64,000 nt of DNA from JAXLYX01 sp046351215 (GCA_046351215.1 JAXLYX010000015.1:1-64000); one strand, 5' to 3'. Shown: positions 38,153-46,671, counted from the first letter of the stretch. The notes: generated from the sequence alone by a model not told the origin. Numbers and translations: made by a program.

Positions 38153-39171
38153 AGCTGCGCATCGCGACGCGGGCGAGCGACCTCGCCCTCACCCAGACCC
38201 GCTGGGTCGCGGCCCGCATCCGCGAGCACGCCCCCGACGTCGAGATCGAGGAGATCACGATCACGACGAAGGGCGACAAGGTGCTCGACAAGCCCCTCGC
38301 GGCGATCGGCGGCAAGGGCCTCTTCGTCAGCGAGGTCGAGGCGCTCGTCGTGAGCGGCCAGGCCGACCTCGCGGTGCACTCGCTGAAGGATGTCCCGGGC
38401 GACGTCGATCTCGCCGAGGGCATGGACCTCGTCTGCCTCCCCGTGCGCGAGGATCCGCACGACGTGCTGCTCACGCGCGACGGCTCGGACCTCGACGATC
38501 TCCCCGCCGGCGTGAAGGTCGGCACGACCTCGCTCCGCCGCATCGCGCAGCTCTCGATCCGCCGACCCGACCTCGCCTACGTGAACCTCCGCGGCAACGT
38601 CGGCACGCGCCTCCGTCGCCTCGACGAGGGTGAATTCCACGCGATCATCCTCGCGGCCGCCGGCCTCAAGCGGCTCGGCCTGCTCGAGGGAAGGCCGCAT
38701 CGGCTGCTCTCGACCGAAGCGTGTCTCCCGGCCGTCGGCCAGGGCGTGCTCGCGATCGAGGCCCGCGCCGACGACGAGCGCGTGAAGGCCCTGCTCGCGC
38801 CGCTCGAGGACGCGCGCACGCGCATCGCGGTCGAGGCCGAGCGAAAGCTCCTCCGCGTGCTCGAGGGCAGCTGCCGCGTCCCGATGGCCGGCCATGCGAC
38901 GCTCTCCGACGACGGATCGCGCCTCGAGCTCACGGCCCTCGTCGGCTCGATCGACGGACGCCGCGTGCTCACGGCGAGCGGCGAGCGCTACCTCGGCTCG
39001 TCCGAGCGCGAGGCGCGCATCCTGTCCGCGCGGGCGCTCGGCGAGGACGTCGCGAACATCCTCCTCGAGCGCGGCGCGCGCGAGGTCATGCTCGAGGCCG
39101 AGAGCGAGGTCCTCGCGCGCGAGAAGAACGACGATCTCGTGCGGGGTCGCGGGCCGAAGTGGCCGAATTGA
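38149..39171 (+). CDS. hemC: Porphobilinogen deaminase (hydroxymethylbilane synthase)
   Basis: Polymerises four porphobilinogens to hydroxymethylbilane. The 340-residue product begins LRIATRASDLALTQT, contains the catalytic Asp region LAVHSLKDVP, and the dipyrromethane-cofactor cysteine in EGSCRVPMAGHA at C242. It starts with GTG 38149, coupled to hemA. The last ~82 codons are present a second time about 1 kb downstream. No hemB or hemD follows, because the operon is interrupted there by the duplication. Confidence 0.97.
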   Translation: MKLRIATRASDLALTQTRWVAARIREHAPDVEIEEITITTKGDKVLDKPLAAIGGKGLFVSEVEALVVSGQADLAVHSLKDVPGDVDLAEGMDLVCLPVREDPHDVLLTRDGSDLDDLPAGVKVGTTSLRRIAQLSIRRPDLAYVNLRGNVGTRLRRLDEGEFHAIILAAAGLKRLGLLEGRPHRLLSTEACLPAVGQGVLAIEARADDERVKALLAPLEDARTRIAVEAERKLLRVLEGSCRVPMAGHATLSDDGSRLELTALVGSIDGRRVLTASGERYLGSSEREARILSARALGEDVANILLERGAREVMLEAESEVLAREKNDDLVRGRGPKWPN

Positions 39172-39175
39172 GCGG
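38924..39175 (+). repeat. Direct repeat, copy 1 (hemC 3' end)
   Basis: This 252-bp segment, from within hemC codon 259 to four bases after its stop, recurs at 39982-40233 with a constant offset of 1058 bp. By hand alignment there are six substitutions and no indels. Copy 1 completes the functional hemC. Confidence 0.92.
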
Positions 39176-39187
39176 GGCGTAGCTCAG
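39173..39187 (+). other. tRNA-5'-end-like remnant after hemC
   Basis: The 15 bases CGGGGCGTAGCTCAG match the acceptor and D-stem start of tRNA-Pro in this same window (59242 inward) except for one base. The following sequence does not fold as a tRNA. It may be the stump of a tRNA gene that once followed hemC and was cut by the rearrangement seen here; chance is not excluded. Confidence 0.35.
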
Positions 39188-39393
39188 CATCGCCTGACGC
39201 TCACTCCGACGGCCCCTCGTTCGGGGCGCCCTCAGATGCCGCCCTGCCGGTGAACGCAAGGGTCGGCAGCGGTCGTGGACTCGTGCAGGGCGCACCGACG
39301 GCCCGCGGGGCGGGCGGCGTCATCCCCGTGTGGTCAACAGGTCGCGAACGGCAGTATCCCGGCGTCGTCGACCCGGCACGGCTCGGCGATGGC

Positions 39394-39834
39394 CTACGAC
39401 GTCCGAGCGGACGACAAGAACCGTTCTTCGAGCTCCGCTGTCGTCGTACCGCTCGGATCAAACCTAGCCACTGCCTCCAGAAACTCGCGAGGTGGAAGGT
39501 AGGAATGCTTCTGGACATAGTGGCTGACCATGTCCGGCGCCGCGTACACGACATCGTCGGACGCTGGGACCCAGATCTCCGCGGAGCCGAGGAGCCTGCG
39601 TTTGCCGTCCAACGCGACGACCAACTCTTCTTCGTCGCAATACTCGCAGTAGTGAAAACCGCGCATCTGCATCATCGGACAACCGATCGCCATTGCCTCC
39701 AGCTTGCGCACCAGGGCGAGTTCCACCGTACCCTGGGTGTATGGCTGGCCCGACGAAAGCCACCCAATGCTCTTTGCATTCGTGTGCGGCTTCAGTCCTG
39801 GGCAGTGATAGTCCGACAAATCCTGCTTGTGCAT
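39394..39834 (-). CDS. Small cytoplasmic protein, immunity-like family (paralogue A)
   Basis: A 146-residue protein. Landmarks are IGWLSSGQPYTQGTVE, RGFHYCEYCD, a strand with AEIWVPASDDVVYAAPDMVSHYV, and HSYLPPREFLEAV. The same order (IGWL, G.H.CxFC, APTMVLHSI, HGYMPPLAFQQAV) is seen in the gene at 40268-40732, so both belong to one family. It resembles small DUF7919-type proteins often found in polymorphic-toxin immunity loci; that label is from memory. The start may instead be the ATG at 39858. It lies alone between the two hemC repeat copies, with less GC-rich codons than its neighbours. Confidence 0.68.
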   Translation of the reverse strand: MHKQDLSDYHCPGLKPHTNAKSIGWLSSGQPYTQGTVELALVRKLEAMAIGCPMMQMRGFHYCEYCDEEELVVALDGKRRLLGSAEIWVPASDDVVYAAPDMVSHYVQKHSYLPPREFLEAVARFDPSGTTTAELEERFLSSARTS

Positions 39835-39981
39835 ACGACCTACCTGACCAACGGGCATCCCGCCCGACCAAGATGCCCCATGTTCGGCCGGAGGAGACTG
39901 GAAAGGGAAATCGCAGGATCCACTCTCATCGAGTTGCGCAAGATGGTCAGGCCATTCGGAGCCTCGAGCACATCGTTCGAA

Positions 39982-40229
39982 TCGAGCTCACGGCCCTCGT
40001 CGGCTCGATCGACGGACGCCGCGTGCTCACGGCGAGCGGCGAGCGCTACCTCGGCTCGTCCGAGCGCGAGGCGCGCATCCTGTCCGCGCCGGCGCTCGGC
40101 GTGGACGTCGCGAACATCCTCCTCGAGCGCGGCGCGCGCGAGGTCATGCTCGAGGCCGAGAGCGAGGTCCTCGCACGCGAGAAGAACGACGATCTCGTGC
40201 GGGGGCGCGGGCGGAAGTGGCCGAACTGA
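39982..40229 (+). pseudogene. hemC: Truncated duplicate of hemC 3' end (repeat copy 2)
   Basis: Repeats hemC codons 259-340 plus the stop, with homology continuing to 40233. The reading frame is intact, but 258 N-terminal codons including both catalytic regions are missing, so it cannot make an enzyme. Changes from copy 1 include Arg to Pro, Glu to Val and Pro to Arg. The copy lies on the opposite strand from the immunity-like genes on either side. Confidence 0.9.
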
Positions 40230-40267
40230 GCGGATCCGGGCCTCGCTTGTGTGGATGACGCTCGACG

Positions 40268-40732
40268 TCACGAACCCGGAGATGGCCGTGGCGTGACGAC
40301 GAGACCACGCGCCTCGATCTCTCTCAGGTAGCCCATCGACTTCATCGGCGGACACGTCATGACGGCCTGCTGGAAGGCGAGCGGCGGCATGTACCCGTGG
40401 GCGTCGATGGAGTGGAGCACCATCGTCGGGGCGACGAAGACCGTGCCATCGCCCGGGACGAAGACGTTGTTCGCCCCGATCGGCACGGTCGTTCCTCGAT
40501 ACGCGACTTGCGATGGGCCACCCGTGAAGCGGCAAAAGGGGCAAGCGTGACGGCCCGCATGGACGGCCGGCTGCCAGGGGTCGACGCACAGGGCCACGAG
40601 GGCCGCGAACACCGGCTCTTCCAGCTCCCCACGGTCGAAGGGCGCGACGGGGTCCAGCCAGCCGATGGCCGTCAGGAGCGGCTCCCACCGTCGGAAGTGC
40701 GTGAGCGGCGCCATGTCCGCGTAGTGCGTCAT
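40268..40732 (-). CDS. Small cytoplasmic protein, immunity-like family (paralogue B)
   Basis: A 154-residue protein related to the one at 39394-39834: AIGWLDPVAPFDRGELEE, GRHACPFCRFTGG with two Cys, YRGTTVPIGANNVFVPG, VFVAPTMVLHSIDAHGYMPP. It ends with a short basic tail. The fold is unknown to me; the pair of Cys and the preceding His suggest a metal site. The ATG is at 40732. It follows the broken hemC copy and is co-oriented with two further accessory genes upstream. Confidence 0.68.
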   Translation of the reverse strand: MTHYADMAPLTHFRRWEPLLTAIGWLDPVAPFDRGELEEPVFAALVALCVDPWQPAVHAGRHACPFCRFTGGPSQVAYRGTTVPIGANNVFVPGDGTVFVAPTMVLHSIDAHGYMPPLAFQQAVMTCPPMKSMGYLREIEARGLVVTPRPSPGS

Positions 40733-40818
40733 GCGATCCTCCCTCGTGAACGCCGGTCACGGCGTTCCTCGACTCCATCCACCCGACGAGCCCGCGAGGG
40801 CGAACGACCTCCGGCCCC

Positions 40819-41187
40819 TCACGATCGCAGAAGCTCGCCGTTCCCGGCAACGGAGTCGGTTACCTCGTCCGTCGTGAAGTCGCGGAGCGCCGCCACGATC
40901 CGACCGTCTCGAATCCAGAACGTCTCGCCGTTTCCGCGCAGCTCTCCGAAGAGGCTCCTCACCTCCGCGGACAACGCGTCGATGTCGCATACGAAGAGCG
41001 GAGGTGACTCGGCCGCTCGCGCGAGCAGCTCGGTCAGCTTCTGGAACGCGGCGATCGCCTGCCCGCTCCACGGAGCCAAGACGAAGACGATCGAGCGATC
41101 GGCGTCCCCGACGGCGCCCGAGGTCCAGACCCGGACCCGATCCGGAGGCAGCGCGGAGTACCGTTCAACGATCGAGGCGACGCTCAT
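40819..41187 (-). CDS. Thioredoxin-fold-like small protein without redox cysteines
   Basis: A 122-residue protein starting MSVASIVERYSALPPDRVRVW. The stretch IVFVLAPWSGQAIAAFQKLTELL has the position and pattern of a thioredoxin active site, but WCxxC has become WSGQA. It is followed by a LFVCDIDALS strand and ETFWIRDGRIVAAL, again thioredoxin-like. Therefore no disulfide chemistry is expected; a binding or immunity role is possible from context. Assignment to the fold is by eye only. Confidence 0.55.
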   Translation of the reverse strand: MSVASIVERYSALPPDRVRVWTSGAVGDADRSIVFVLAPWSGQAIAAFQKLTELLARAAESPPLFVCDIDALSAEVRSLFGELRGNGETFWIRDGRIVAALRDFTTDEVTDSVAGNGELLRS

Positions 41188-41286
41188 GGGGCCGTGCGCA
41201 GCGTAGACGGGATCGGCTCCTCCGCCAGCGCACCGCTTCGAGACGTCTGCGAGTCGTCGCCGTCTCCAAGGTCGGCGATTCGACGC

Positions 41287-41913
41287 TCAGGGCTCGTCCA
41301 GGTCGAGCCCCTGCTCCTTCGCGAAGTCGAGGATCTGGCGTCGCGAGAGCCGACGCTGCCAATCGTCCTTCTCCGTGCCCTCGATCTCTGCGAGCACCCA
41401 CCGCACCTCGTCGGGCCGGCCGAGCTTGGCGAGCAACTGTCCCAGACCGACCCACCGCTGTTTGGCCGTGAGGCCGCGGTTCTTCCCCGCGAGCCAGAAG
41501 TGCACGAGATCCGCCTCCGAACGGAACGCGGAGAGGTCCGGCAGAACCTGCTTCGCGATCGCCTCTTCGAGCGTCGCCGTCACCTCTTCGACGGTCGTCG
41601 AAGGGGAGACGTGGAGCCAGATTTCTCGTCCATCCTCGCCCGATACCCTCGACTGCCAATGGCAGTCCGAGAGAATCGCCGAACGCGGATCGTCTCCGTT
41701 GAAGAGTGCCGGCGCGAGCACGCCGTAGTGGATGACGTACCGGATGTCGGTCTTCGTGGTGTCTCGGCTCTTCTGGAGCTCGAGGACCCAGGCGACGCCG
41801 TCGAGGGAACGGTAGAGCTTGTACTTGCCCGCCTTCTCGAAGCCGGAAGGGCGGAGGCCCTTCGCGACCGAGGAGAACGCCTTCGACAGGACCGCGTCGG
41901 CCAACGTCGTCAT
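41287..41913 (-). CDS. DUF4304-family protein
   Basis: A 208-residue soluble protein. The N-terminal LADAVLSKAFSSVAKGLRPSGFEKAGKYKLYRS is the pattern of DUF4304, a family found with immunity and toxin-linked loci. The C-terminal region GLTAKQRWVGLGQLLAKLGRPDEVRWVLAEIE looks like a helical hairpin repeat. It is the fourth and outermost gene of the minus-strand accessory patch. Function is not established. Confidence 0.7.
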   Translation of the reverse strand: MTTLADAVLSKAFSSVAKGLRPSGFEKAGKYKLYRSLDGVAWVLELQKSRDTTKTDIRYVIHYGVLAPALFNGDDPRSAILSDCHWQSRVSGEDGREIWLHVSPSTTVEEVTATLEEAIAKQVLPDLSAFRSEADLVHFWLAGKNRGLTAKQRWVGLGQLLAKLGRPDEVRWVLAEIEGTEKDDWQRRLSRRQILDFAKEQGLDLDEP

Positions 41914-41940
41914 CGCTTCCGCTCACCTCGAGCCCCCGTC

Positions 41941-42315
41941 TCAGTTCGCCAACAGGATCCGCCGCACGCCGCTCTCCGAATTCGTCAGCAACGCATCCCG
42001 CGCCACGCCCCCTCCGATCGCCGCGAGGTAGAGCTCCTGGCCGTGCAGCGTGATCGTGCGCACGGCGACCTCGCCGCCGCGCAGGAGCGGCGGGAGCCGC
42101 ATGCCGAAGATGCTCTTCGCGAGGATCGGGGCGACCGCCGCGAGCTCGGCGCAGACCGACCCCTCGCCCGCCTCGGCGACCACGAAGCCGCCGCCGTCGG
42201 CGAGCACCAGGGCCTCGAGACCGCCCCGGTCGAGGGTGTGCTCGAGCTGGAAGCGGAGGGCGATCTGACTCTCGGGGCTGCGGTGCTTGCGGCGCTCGGC
42301 GAGCGGGAGGTTCAT
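41941..42315 (-). CDS. Roadblock/LC7-domain protein
   Basis: A 124-residue protein beginning MNLPLAERRKHRSPESQIALRF. The core GLEALVLADGGGFVVAEAGEGSVCAELAAVAPILAKS has the roadblock/LC7 beta-hairpin and helix pattern of MglB-type and other GTPase-regulating proteins. No MglA-like small GTPase lies beside it. It has a good promoter and is divergent from an ArsA-like ATPase; whether the two work together is unknown. Confidence 0.75.
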   Translation of the reverse strand: MNLPLAERRKHRSPESQIALRFQLEHTLDRGGLEALVLADGGGFVVAEAGEGSVCAELAAVAPILAKSIFGMRLPPLLRGGEVAVRTITLHGQELYLAAIGGGVARDALLTNSESGVRRILLAN

Positions 42316-42349
42316 GCGGAAGGCTCCAAGGTGGGAGATGTAGGACAGA

Positions 42350-42378
42350 ACCCTACAGACAGGGAGGATCCCGGTCAA
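42350..42378 (-). promoter_or_regulatory. Promoter of roadblock gene
   Basis: On the minus strand TTGACC (42373-42378) and TAGGGT (42350-42355) are separated by 17 bases, 35 bp before the start codon. The local AT-rich patch (CAATATT) adjoins the -35 box. Confidence 0.6.
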
Positions 42379-42426
42379 TATTCGCGGCCGGACCCTCCCG
42401 GGAGCGCGTGCTAGCCTCGGTCCGCC

Positions 42427-43587
42427 ATGAGCCTCCGGCACGTCGTCGACACTCATCGGGTGGTGGTCACGGTCGGGAGCGGAGGCGTCGGGAAGACGAC
42501 GTCCGCCGCCGCGATCTCCGTCTACGCCGCCATGCAGGGCAAGAGAGTCCTCTGCCTGACCATCGATCCGGCCCGTCGCCTCGCGAACAGCCTCGGCCTC
42601 GCCGAGATGACGACGAGCGAGCAGGAGGTGCCGAAGGCCCTCTTCGAGGCCCAGGGGATCCCCATGAAGGGCTCGCTCTTCGCGATGATGCTCGACACGA
42701 AGCGCACCTTCGACGCGCTCGTCTCGCAGCAGGCGTCGTCGGCCGAGGCCCGCGATCGGATCCTGAACAACGAGATCTACAAATACGTCTCGGGCTCGCT
42801 CGCCGGTACGCAGGAGTACATGGCGATGGAGAAGCTCTTCCAGGTGCGTCAGGACCCGCAGTGGGATCTGATCGTGCTCGACACGCCCCCGACGCAGAAC
42901 GCCCTCGACTTCCTCGACGCGCCCGAGCGCATGATCGGCGCGATCGACTCGCCGGCGACCCGCTGGTTCACGCAGGCGTTCAAGGGAGCCTCGGGCGGCG
43001 GCGCGTTCTCCTTCGTCGGCAAGGGAGCGAACCTCGTCTTCAAGGGCCTCGCGAAGTTCACGGGCGCCGAATTCCTCGAAGGCGTGGCCGAATTCATCGC
43101 CGGCCTGAACGAGCTCTTCGGAGGCTTCAAGGAGCGCGCGCACGAGGTGGAGCACGCCCTCCGCAGCCCCGACGTCGCCTTCGTCGTCGTCACGAGCCCG
43201 AGCCCGATGGCCGTGCGCGAGGCGCGCTTCTTCAGCGACCGCCTCAAGGAAGCAGGCATGCGCCGCGACGCCGTCGTCGTGAACCAGGTGCATCCGCTCT
43301 ACTCCGACGTCGCGCCGCAGGCCTCCGATCTCGCCGCGTCGCTCGCCTCGCACCTGCCGGCGACGATGGATCCGTCGGTGACCGCCGAGCACCTGCGCCG
43401 CTCGCTCGCCGAGGAGCAGCTCCGCGGCCTCGCCGATCGTCGCGAGGCGGACTCGCTGCGCAAGCACGTCGGCCACGACGTGGTCTTCGTCGAGGTCCCG
43501 GCCTTCGAGGCCGACGTCCACGACCTCCGCGCCCTCGCGCGCGTCGCTGGCTACCTCACGGGAACGCAGGTGGGATCCGCCGCATGA
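42427..43587 (+). CDS. ArsA/GET3-like anion-transporting ATPase family protein
   Basis: A 386-residue deviant-Walker-A ATPase. The N-terminal GSGGVGKTTSAAA contains the signature K before GKT, switch region LTIDPARRLANSLG resembles ArsA, and LIVLDTPPTQNALDFLD is the Walker B/A' part. It has a single ATPase domain and no arsenite Cys triad is seen. Myxobacteria carry such proteins in pairs; role unknown, possibly membrane-protein targeting or cargo positioning. It overlaps glmU by ATGA. Confidence 0.86.
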   Translation: MSLRHVVDTHRVVVTVGSGGVGKTTSAAAISVYAAMQGKRVLCLTIDPARRLANSLGLAEMTTSEQEVPKALFEAQGIPMKGSLFAMMLDTKRTFDALVSQQASSAEARDRILNNEIYKYVSGSLAGTQEYMAMEKLFQVRQDPQWDLIVLDTPPTQNALDFLDAPERMIGAIDSPATRWFTQAFKGASGGGAFSFVGKGANLVFKGLAKFTGAEFLEGVAEFIAGLNELFGGFKERAHEVEHALRSPDVAFVVVTSPSPMAVREARFFSDRLKEAGMRRDAVVVNQVHPLYSDVAPQASDLAASLASHLPATMDPSVTAEHLRRSLAEEQLRGLADRREADSLRKHVGHDVVFVEVPAFEADVHDLRALARVAGYLTGTQVGSAA

Positions 43588-45014
43588 GCTCGACCGAAGT
43601 CCTCGCCATCGTCCTCGCCGCCGGCCAGGGCACGCGCATGAAGAGCGAGACGCCGAAGGTGCTCCACGAGATCGCCGGCAAGCCGCTCGTCGCATGGGCC
43701 GTCGATGCCGCGCTCGAGGCCGGCATGACGCGCGCCGTCGTCGTCGTCGGGCACGGCGGCGAGCGCGTGGAGACGAGCCTCCGCGCCCGCTTCGGCGACC
43801 GCGTCTCGTTCGCGCTCCAGGCCGAGCAGAAGGGCACGGGCCACGCCGTCCGCTGCGCGATGGACACGCTCCCGGGCTACGAGGGTCGCGTCGTGATCCT
43901 CTACGGCGACTGCCCGCTCCTCTCCGCCGCGACGATCCGCGAGCTCGTCACGGCCTCGACGGGCGCGAAGCTCGGTCTGCTCACCGCGCACATCACCGAT
44001 CCCACGGGCTACGGGCGCATCCTCCGCGACGACACGGGCCGCGTCCGCGCGATCCGCGAGCACAAGGACGCGAGCCTCGAGGAGCGCGCGATCCACGAGG
44101 TGAATCCGGGCGTCTACTGCATCGACGCCGGCTTCCTCCGCTCGGCGATCGCGACGCTCGACACGAACAACGCCCAGGGCGAGCTCTACCTCACGGACGT
44201 CGTCGAGGCCGCGGCCCGTCAGGGTTCGGTGGTCGACGTCGAGGGCGACATGGCGGAGCTCCGCGGCGTGAACGATCGCTACGAGCTCGCGCTCTGCGCC
44301 AAGATCCGGCGCGCGAAGCTCGTCGAGGCGCTCGCCCGCTCCGGCGTCGGCGTCGCCGATCCGGACACCCTCCACGTCGACGCCGACTGCATCGTCGAGC
44401 CGGACGCCTGGCTCGGCGCGAACGTGCACCTGCGTGGACGCACCGTCGTGCGCCGCGGCGCACGCATCGACGTCGGCTCGGTGCTCACGGACGTCGAGGT
44501 CGCGGAGAACGCCCTCGTGAAGCCCTACTCCGTCGCGGAGAAGAGCGTCATCGGCCCGTCGGCCGAGGTCGGTCCCTTCAGCCACCTCCGGCCGGAGACC
44601 GAGCTCGGTCCGAAGGCGAAGGTCGGCAATTTCAGCGAGACGAAGAAGACGAAGATCGGTGCCCGCTCGAAGGTCCCGCACCTCGCCTACGTGGGCGACG
44701 GGATCCTCGGCGAGGACGTCAACGTCGGCGCCGGCACGATCTTCTGCAACTACGACGGCTACCGGAAGCACACGACCGTTCTCGAGGACGGCGTCTTCAT
44801 CGGCAGCGACAGCCAGCTCGTCGCGCCGATCCGCGTGGGCAAGGGAGCCTACGTCGGCAGCGGGACCACCGTGACGAAGGACGTGCCGGCGGGCGCGCTC
44901 GCCATCTCCCGCCCGAAGCAGGAGAACAAAGAGGGCATGGCCGACAAGCTCCGCGCGCGCATGGAGGCCGCGAAGAAGGCGGACCAGGCGAAGAAGAGCG
45001 GCTCGCCCGGCTGA
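43584..45014 (+). CDS. glmU: Bifunctional GlcNAc-1-P uridyltransferase / GlcN-1-P acetyltransferase
   Basis: Makes UDP-GlcNAc, the precursor for peptidoglycan, LPS and the wbp sugar pathway in this window. The 476-residue product has the pyrophosphorylase motif LAAGQGTRMKSETPKVL, then EQKGTGHAV and YGDCPLL. A C-terminal left-handed beta-helix carries PFSHLRPE, NFSETKKTKIG and CNYDGYRKH with the catalytic His. A Lys/Ala-rich tail follows. It is translationally coupled to the ArsA-like gene. Confidence 0.97.
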   Translation: MSSTEVLAIVLAAGQGTRMKSETPKVLHEIAGKPLVAWAVDAALEAGMTRAVVVVGHGGERVETSLRARFGDRVSFALQAEQKGTGHAVRCAMDTLPGYEGRVVILYGDCPLLSAATIRELVTASTGAKLGLLTAHITDPTGYGRILRDDTGRVRAIREHKDASLEERAIHEVNPGVYCIDAGFLRSAIATLDTNNAQGELYLTDVVEAAARQGSVVDVEGDMAELRGVNDRYELALCAKIRRAKLVEALARSGVGVADPDTLHVDADCIVEPDAWLGANVHLRGRTVVRRGARIDVGSVLTDVEVAENALVKPYSVAEKSVIGPSAEVGPFSHLRPETELGPKAKVGNFSETKKTKIGARSKVPHLAYVGDGILGEDVNVGAGTIFCNYDGYRKHTTVLEDGVFIGSDSQLVAPIRVGKGAYVGSGTTVTKDVPAGALAISRPKQENKEGMADKLRARMEAAKKADQAKKSGSPG

Positions 45015-45030
45015 GGAGCGCGCCGTCCGC

Positions 45031-46671
45031 TCAGCGGAGCTCCGCGGGCGCGTGGGCCGCATCGCCCGGCGTGCGGACGGAGATCGCGTACTCCCCGACC
45101 GGGAGATCGGGGGGGATGTCGAGCGTGGCGTCGAAGCTCCCGTCCTCGTGCGTCACGGCCTCTCCGAGCAGCCGCGGCGAGGGCCCCTCGAGCACGACCT
45201 CGACGCGCAGCCCCTCGACGGCGCTTCCCGTCGGGTCCGACGCCCGACCCCGCACGTCGATCGCGCGGCCCCGGAAACCGCGGAATTCACGGCTCTCGAC
45301 CGCGAGCGACACCGGCACGAGCGAGGGATCGGAAGGGACCGGCGACGAGGGAGGATTCGCGGCGACGGCGGACGGGTCCGGAGCGGCGATCGGGGGCTCG
45401 TGTCCCTCGCTCGTCCGAGGCCCTTCGTCGGCGTGGGCGAAGGGCGACTGCGAGGACGACGAGGACGCCCGCATGTGCTCGTACGTCTCGACGTAGATCG
45501 CGGGCCGCGGGAAGGGATCGGGGGCCGTCGTGCGATGCGGCGGCCGATCCTGCAGGCCGTGGCCCTCGACCCCTCGGCTCGAGCCGCCGAGATCGATGCG
45601 GACGAATCCGGCATCGCCGAGCCGGGCCTCGACCCAGGCGTGCGCCTCGTTCTGCACGTAGTGCGAAGGGATGCCGAGGGCCTGCGCCGTGATGACGAAG
45701 GCGTAGGCCCGATGACGGCAGACGCCGACGCCGCCCCGCGCGAGCTCTCCGTAGATGTCGCCACCGTGGCGTGGGAGCTCGTCGGCCTCGCGGAACGAGC
45801 GGAAGTGCTCGACCAACGTCGAGAGCACGCGCGAGAGCGAGTCGCTCGGCGAGAGACCGAGCTCGCGCGCGAAGGCGAGCGCTCGCTCCTTCACGCGGGG
45901 CGGCATCGCCGGCACCCGGGAAGCGAGCGCGTCGGCGCGGACGTCCGGCACGGGCATGTTGAAGAAGCCCCGGGGCGCGTCCGTGAGGTAGGTGATGCGG
46001 ACCTCGCCTCGCGTCTCGTCGAGGCGGACGACGTATTGGTTCCCGGCCGGATCCACCTCGAAGCGCACGCGCGTCAGGGGCTCGGTGCGGACGTGGAGGA
46101 TGCGCGACTCGGGGGAGACCGAGGGAATCGCCACGCGATCGCCACCGCGGAAATCGACGACGAGCGAGCCCCAGAACCGATCGCGCGGGCGGCCGTCGCC
46201 CGCCGGATCGACCGTGCCGATCACGGGGAGCGGCTCGGGCTCCGCTTCGCTCGCGACGAGCACCGGGGTCCCGTCGGGATCGAGCGCGACGCGGTCGAAG
46301 GCATCCACCCGCTTGAAGGGCGCGATGCTCGGCGTGAAGACCTCGAAGTAGCCGGTCGCCGAGTGCGAACCCGTGAGCCGGTCGGGGCGGTAGGTCGGGG
46401 GCTCGCTCGAAGCGCCTCCCTGCGCGGGCGCCAGGGCCGAGAGCACCTTCTCGTCGCCGCGAGCCGCCCCGGCCGTCGGCTCGCCGACGAGCTCGCCGTC
46501 GTAGAGCATCCCCATCGGCTCGCCGTCCTGGCCGGCCAGGATCAGCGAGAGCTCGCCCTCGGAGAGCCCGGGGACGTACTCGTGGAGCACGATTCCGTCC
46601 GCCCGCACCCCGACGGCGAGGGCGCAGCCGAGCGTGACCAGGACGAGCCGCCGGACCATTCCGGGGAGCAT
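45031..46671 (-). CDS. Exported transglutaminase-like protein
   Basis: A 546-residue secreted protein with a signal peptide (RRLVLVTLGCALAVGVRA). The transglutaminase core has Cys in GGVGVCRHRAYAFVI, His in NEAHAWVEARLG and Asp in FVRIDLGG, the usual catalytic triad. Before it lies a long beta-rich region; after it a Pro/Ser linker and a C-terminal Ig-like segment (GRASDPTGSAVEGLRVEVVL). It may act as a peptidase or amidase rather than a cross-linker. The ATG at 46671 is used; the ATG at 46659 is equally possible. Confidence 0.83.
   Translation of the reverse strand: MLPGMVRRLVLVTLGCALAVGVRADGIVLHEYVPGLSEGELSLILAGQDGEPMGMLYDGELVGEPTAGAARGDEKVLSALAPAQGGASSEPPTYRPDRLTGSHSATGYFEVFTPSIAPFKRVDAFDRVALDPDGTPVLVASEAEPEPLPVIGTVDPAGDGRPRDRFWGSLVVDFRGGDRVAIPSVSPESRILHVRTEPLTRVRFEVDPAGNQYVVRLDETRGEVRITYLTDAPRGFFNMPVPDVRADALASRVPAMPPRVKERALAFARELGLSPSDSLSRVLSTLVEHFRSFREADELPRHGGDIYGELARGGVGVCRHRAYAFVITAQALGIPSHYVQNEAHAWVEARLGDAGFVRIDLGGSSRGVEGHGLQDRPPHRTTAPDPFPRPAIYVETYEHMRASSSSSQSPFAHADEGPRTSEGHEPPIAAPDPSAVAANPPSSPVPSDPSLVPVSLAVESREFRGFRGRAIDVRGRASDPTGSAVEGLRVEVVLEGPSPRLLGEAVTHEDGSFDATLDIPPDLPVGEYAISVRTPGDAAHAPAELR

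Noticed and set aside
39173..39250. Functional tRNA after hemC
   Set aside because: Only the first 15 bases resemble a tRNA; no anticodon or T arm can be paired.
39250..40296. 348-codon plus-strand open frame spanning the accessory patch
   Set aside because: It is antisense to paralogue A and out of frame with the hemC remnant; it has no coherent domain.
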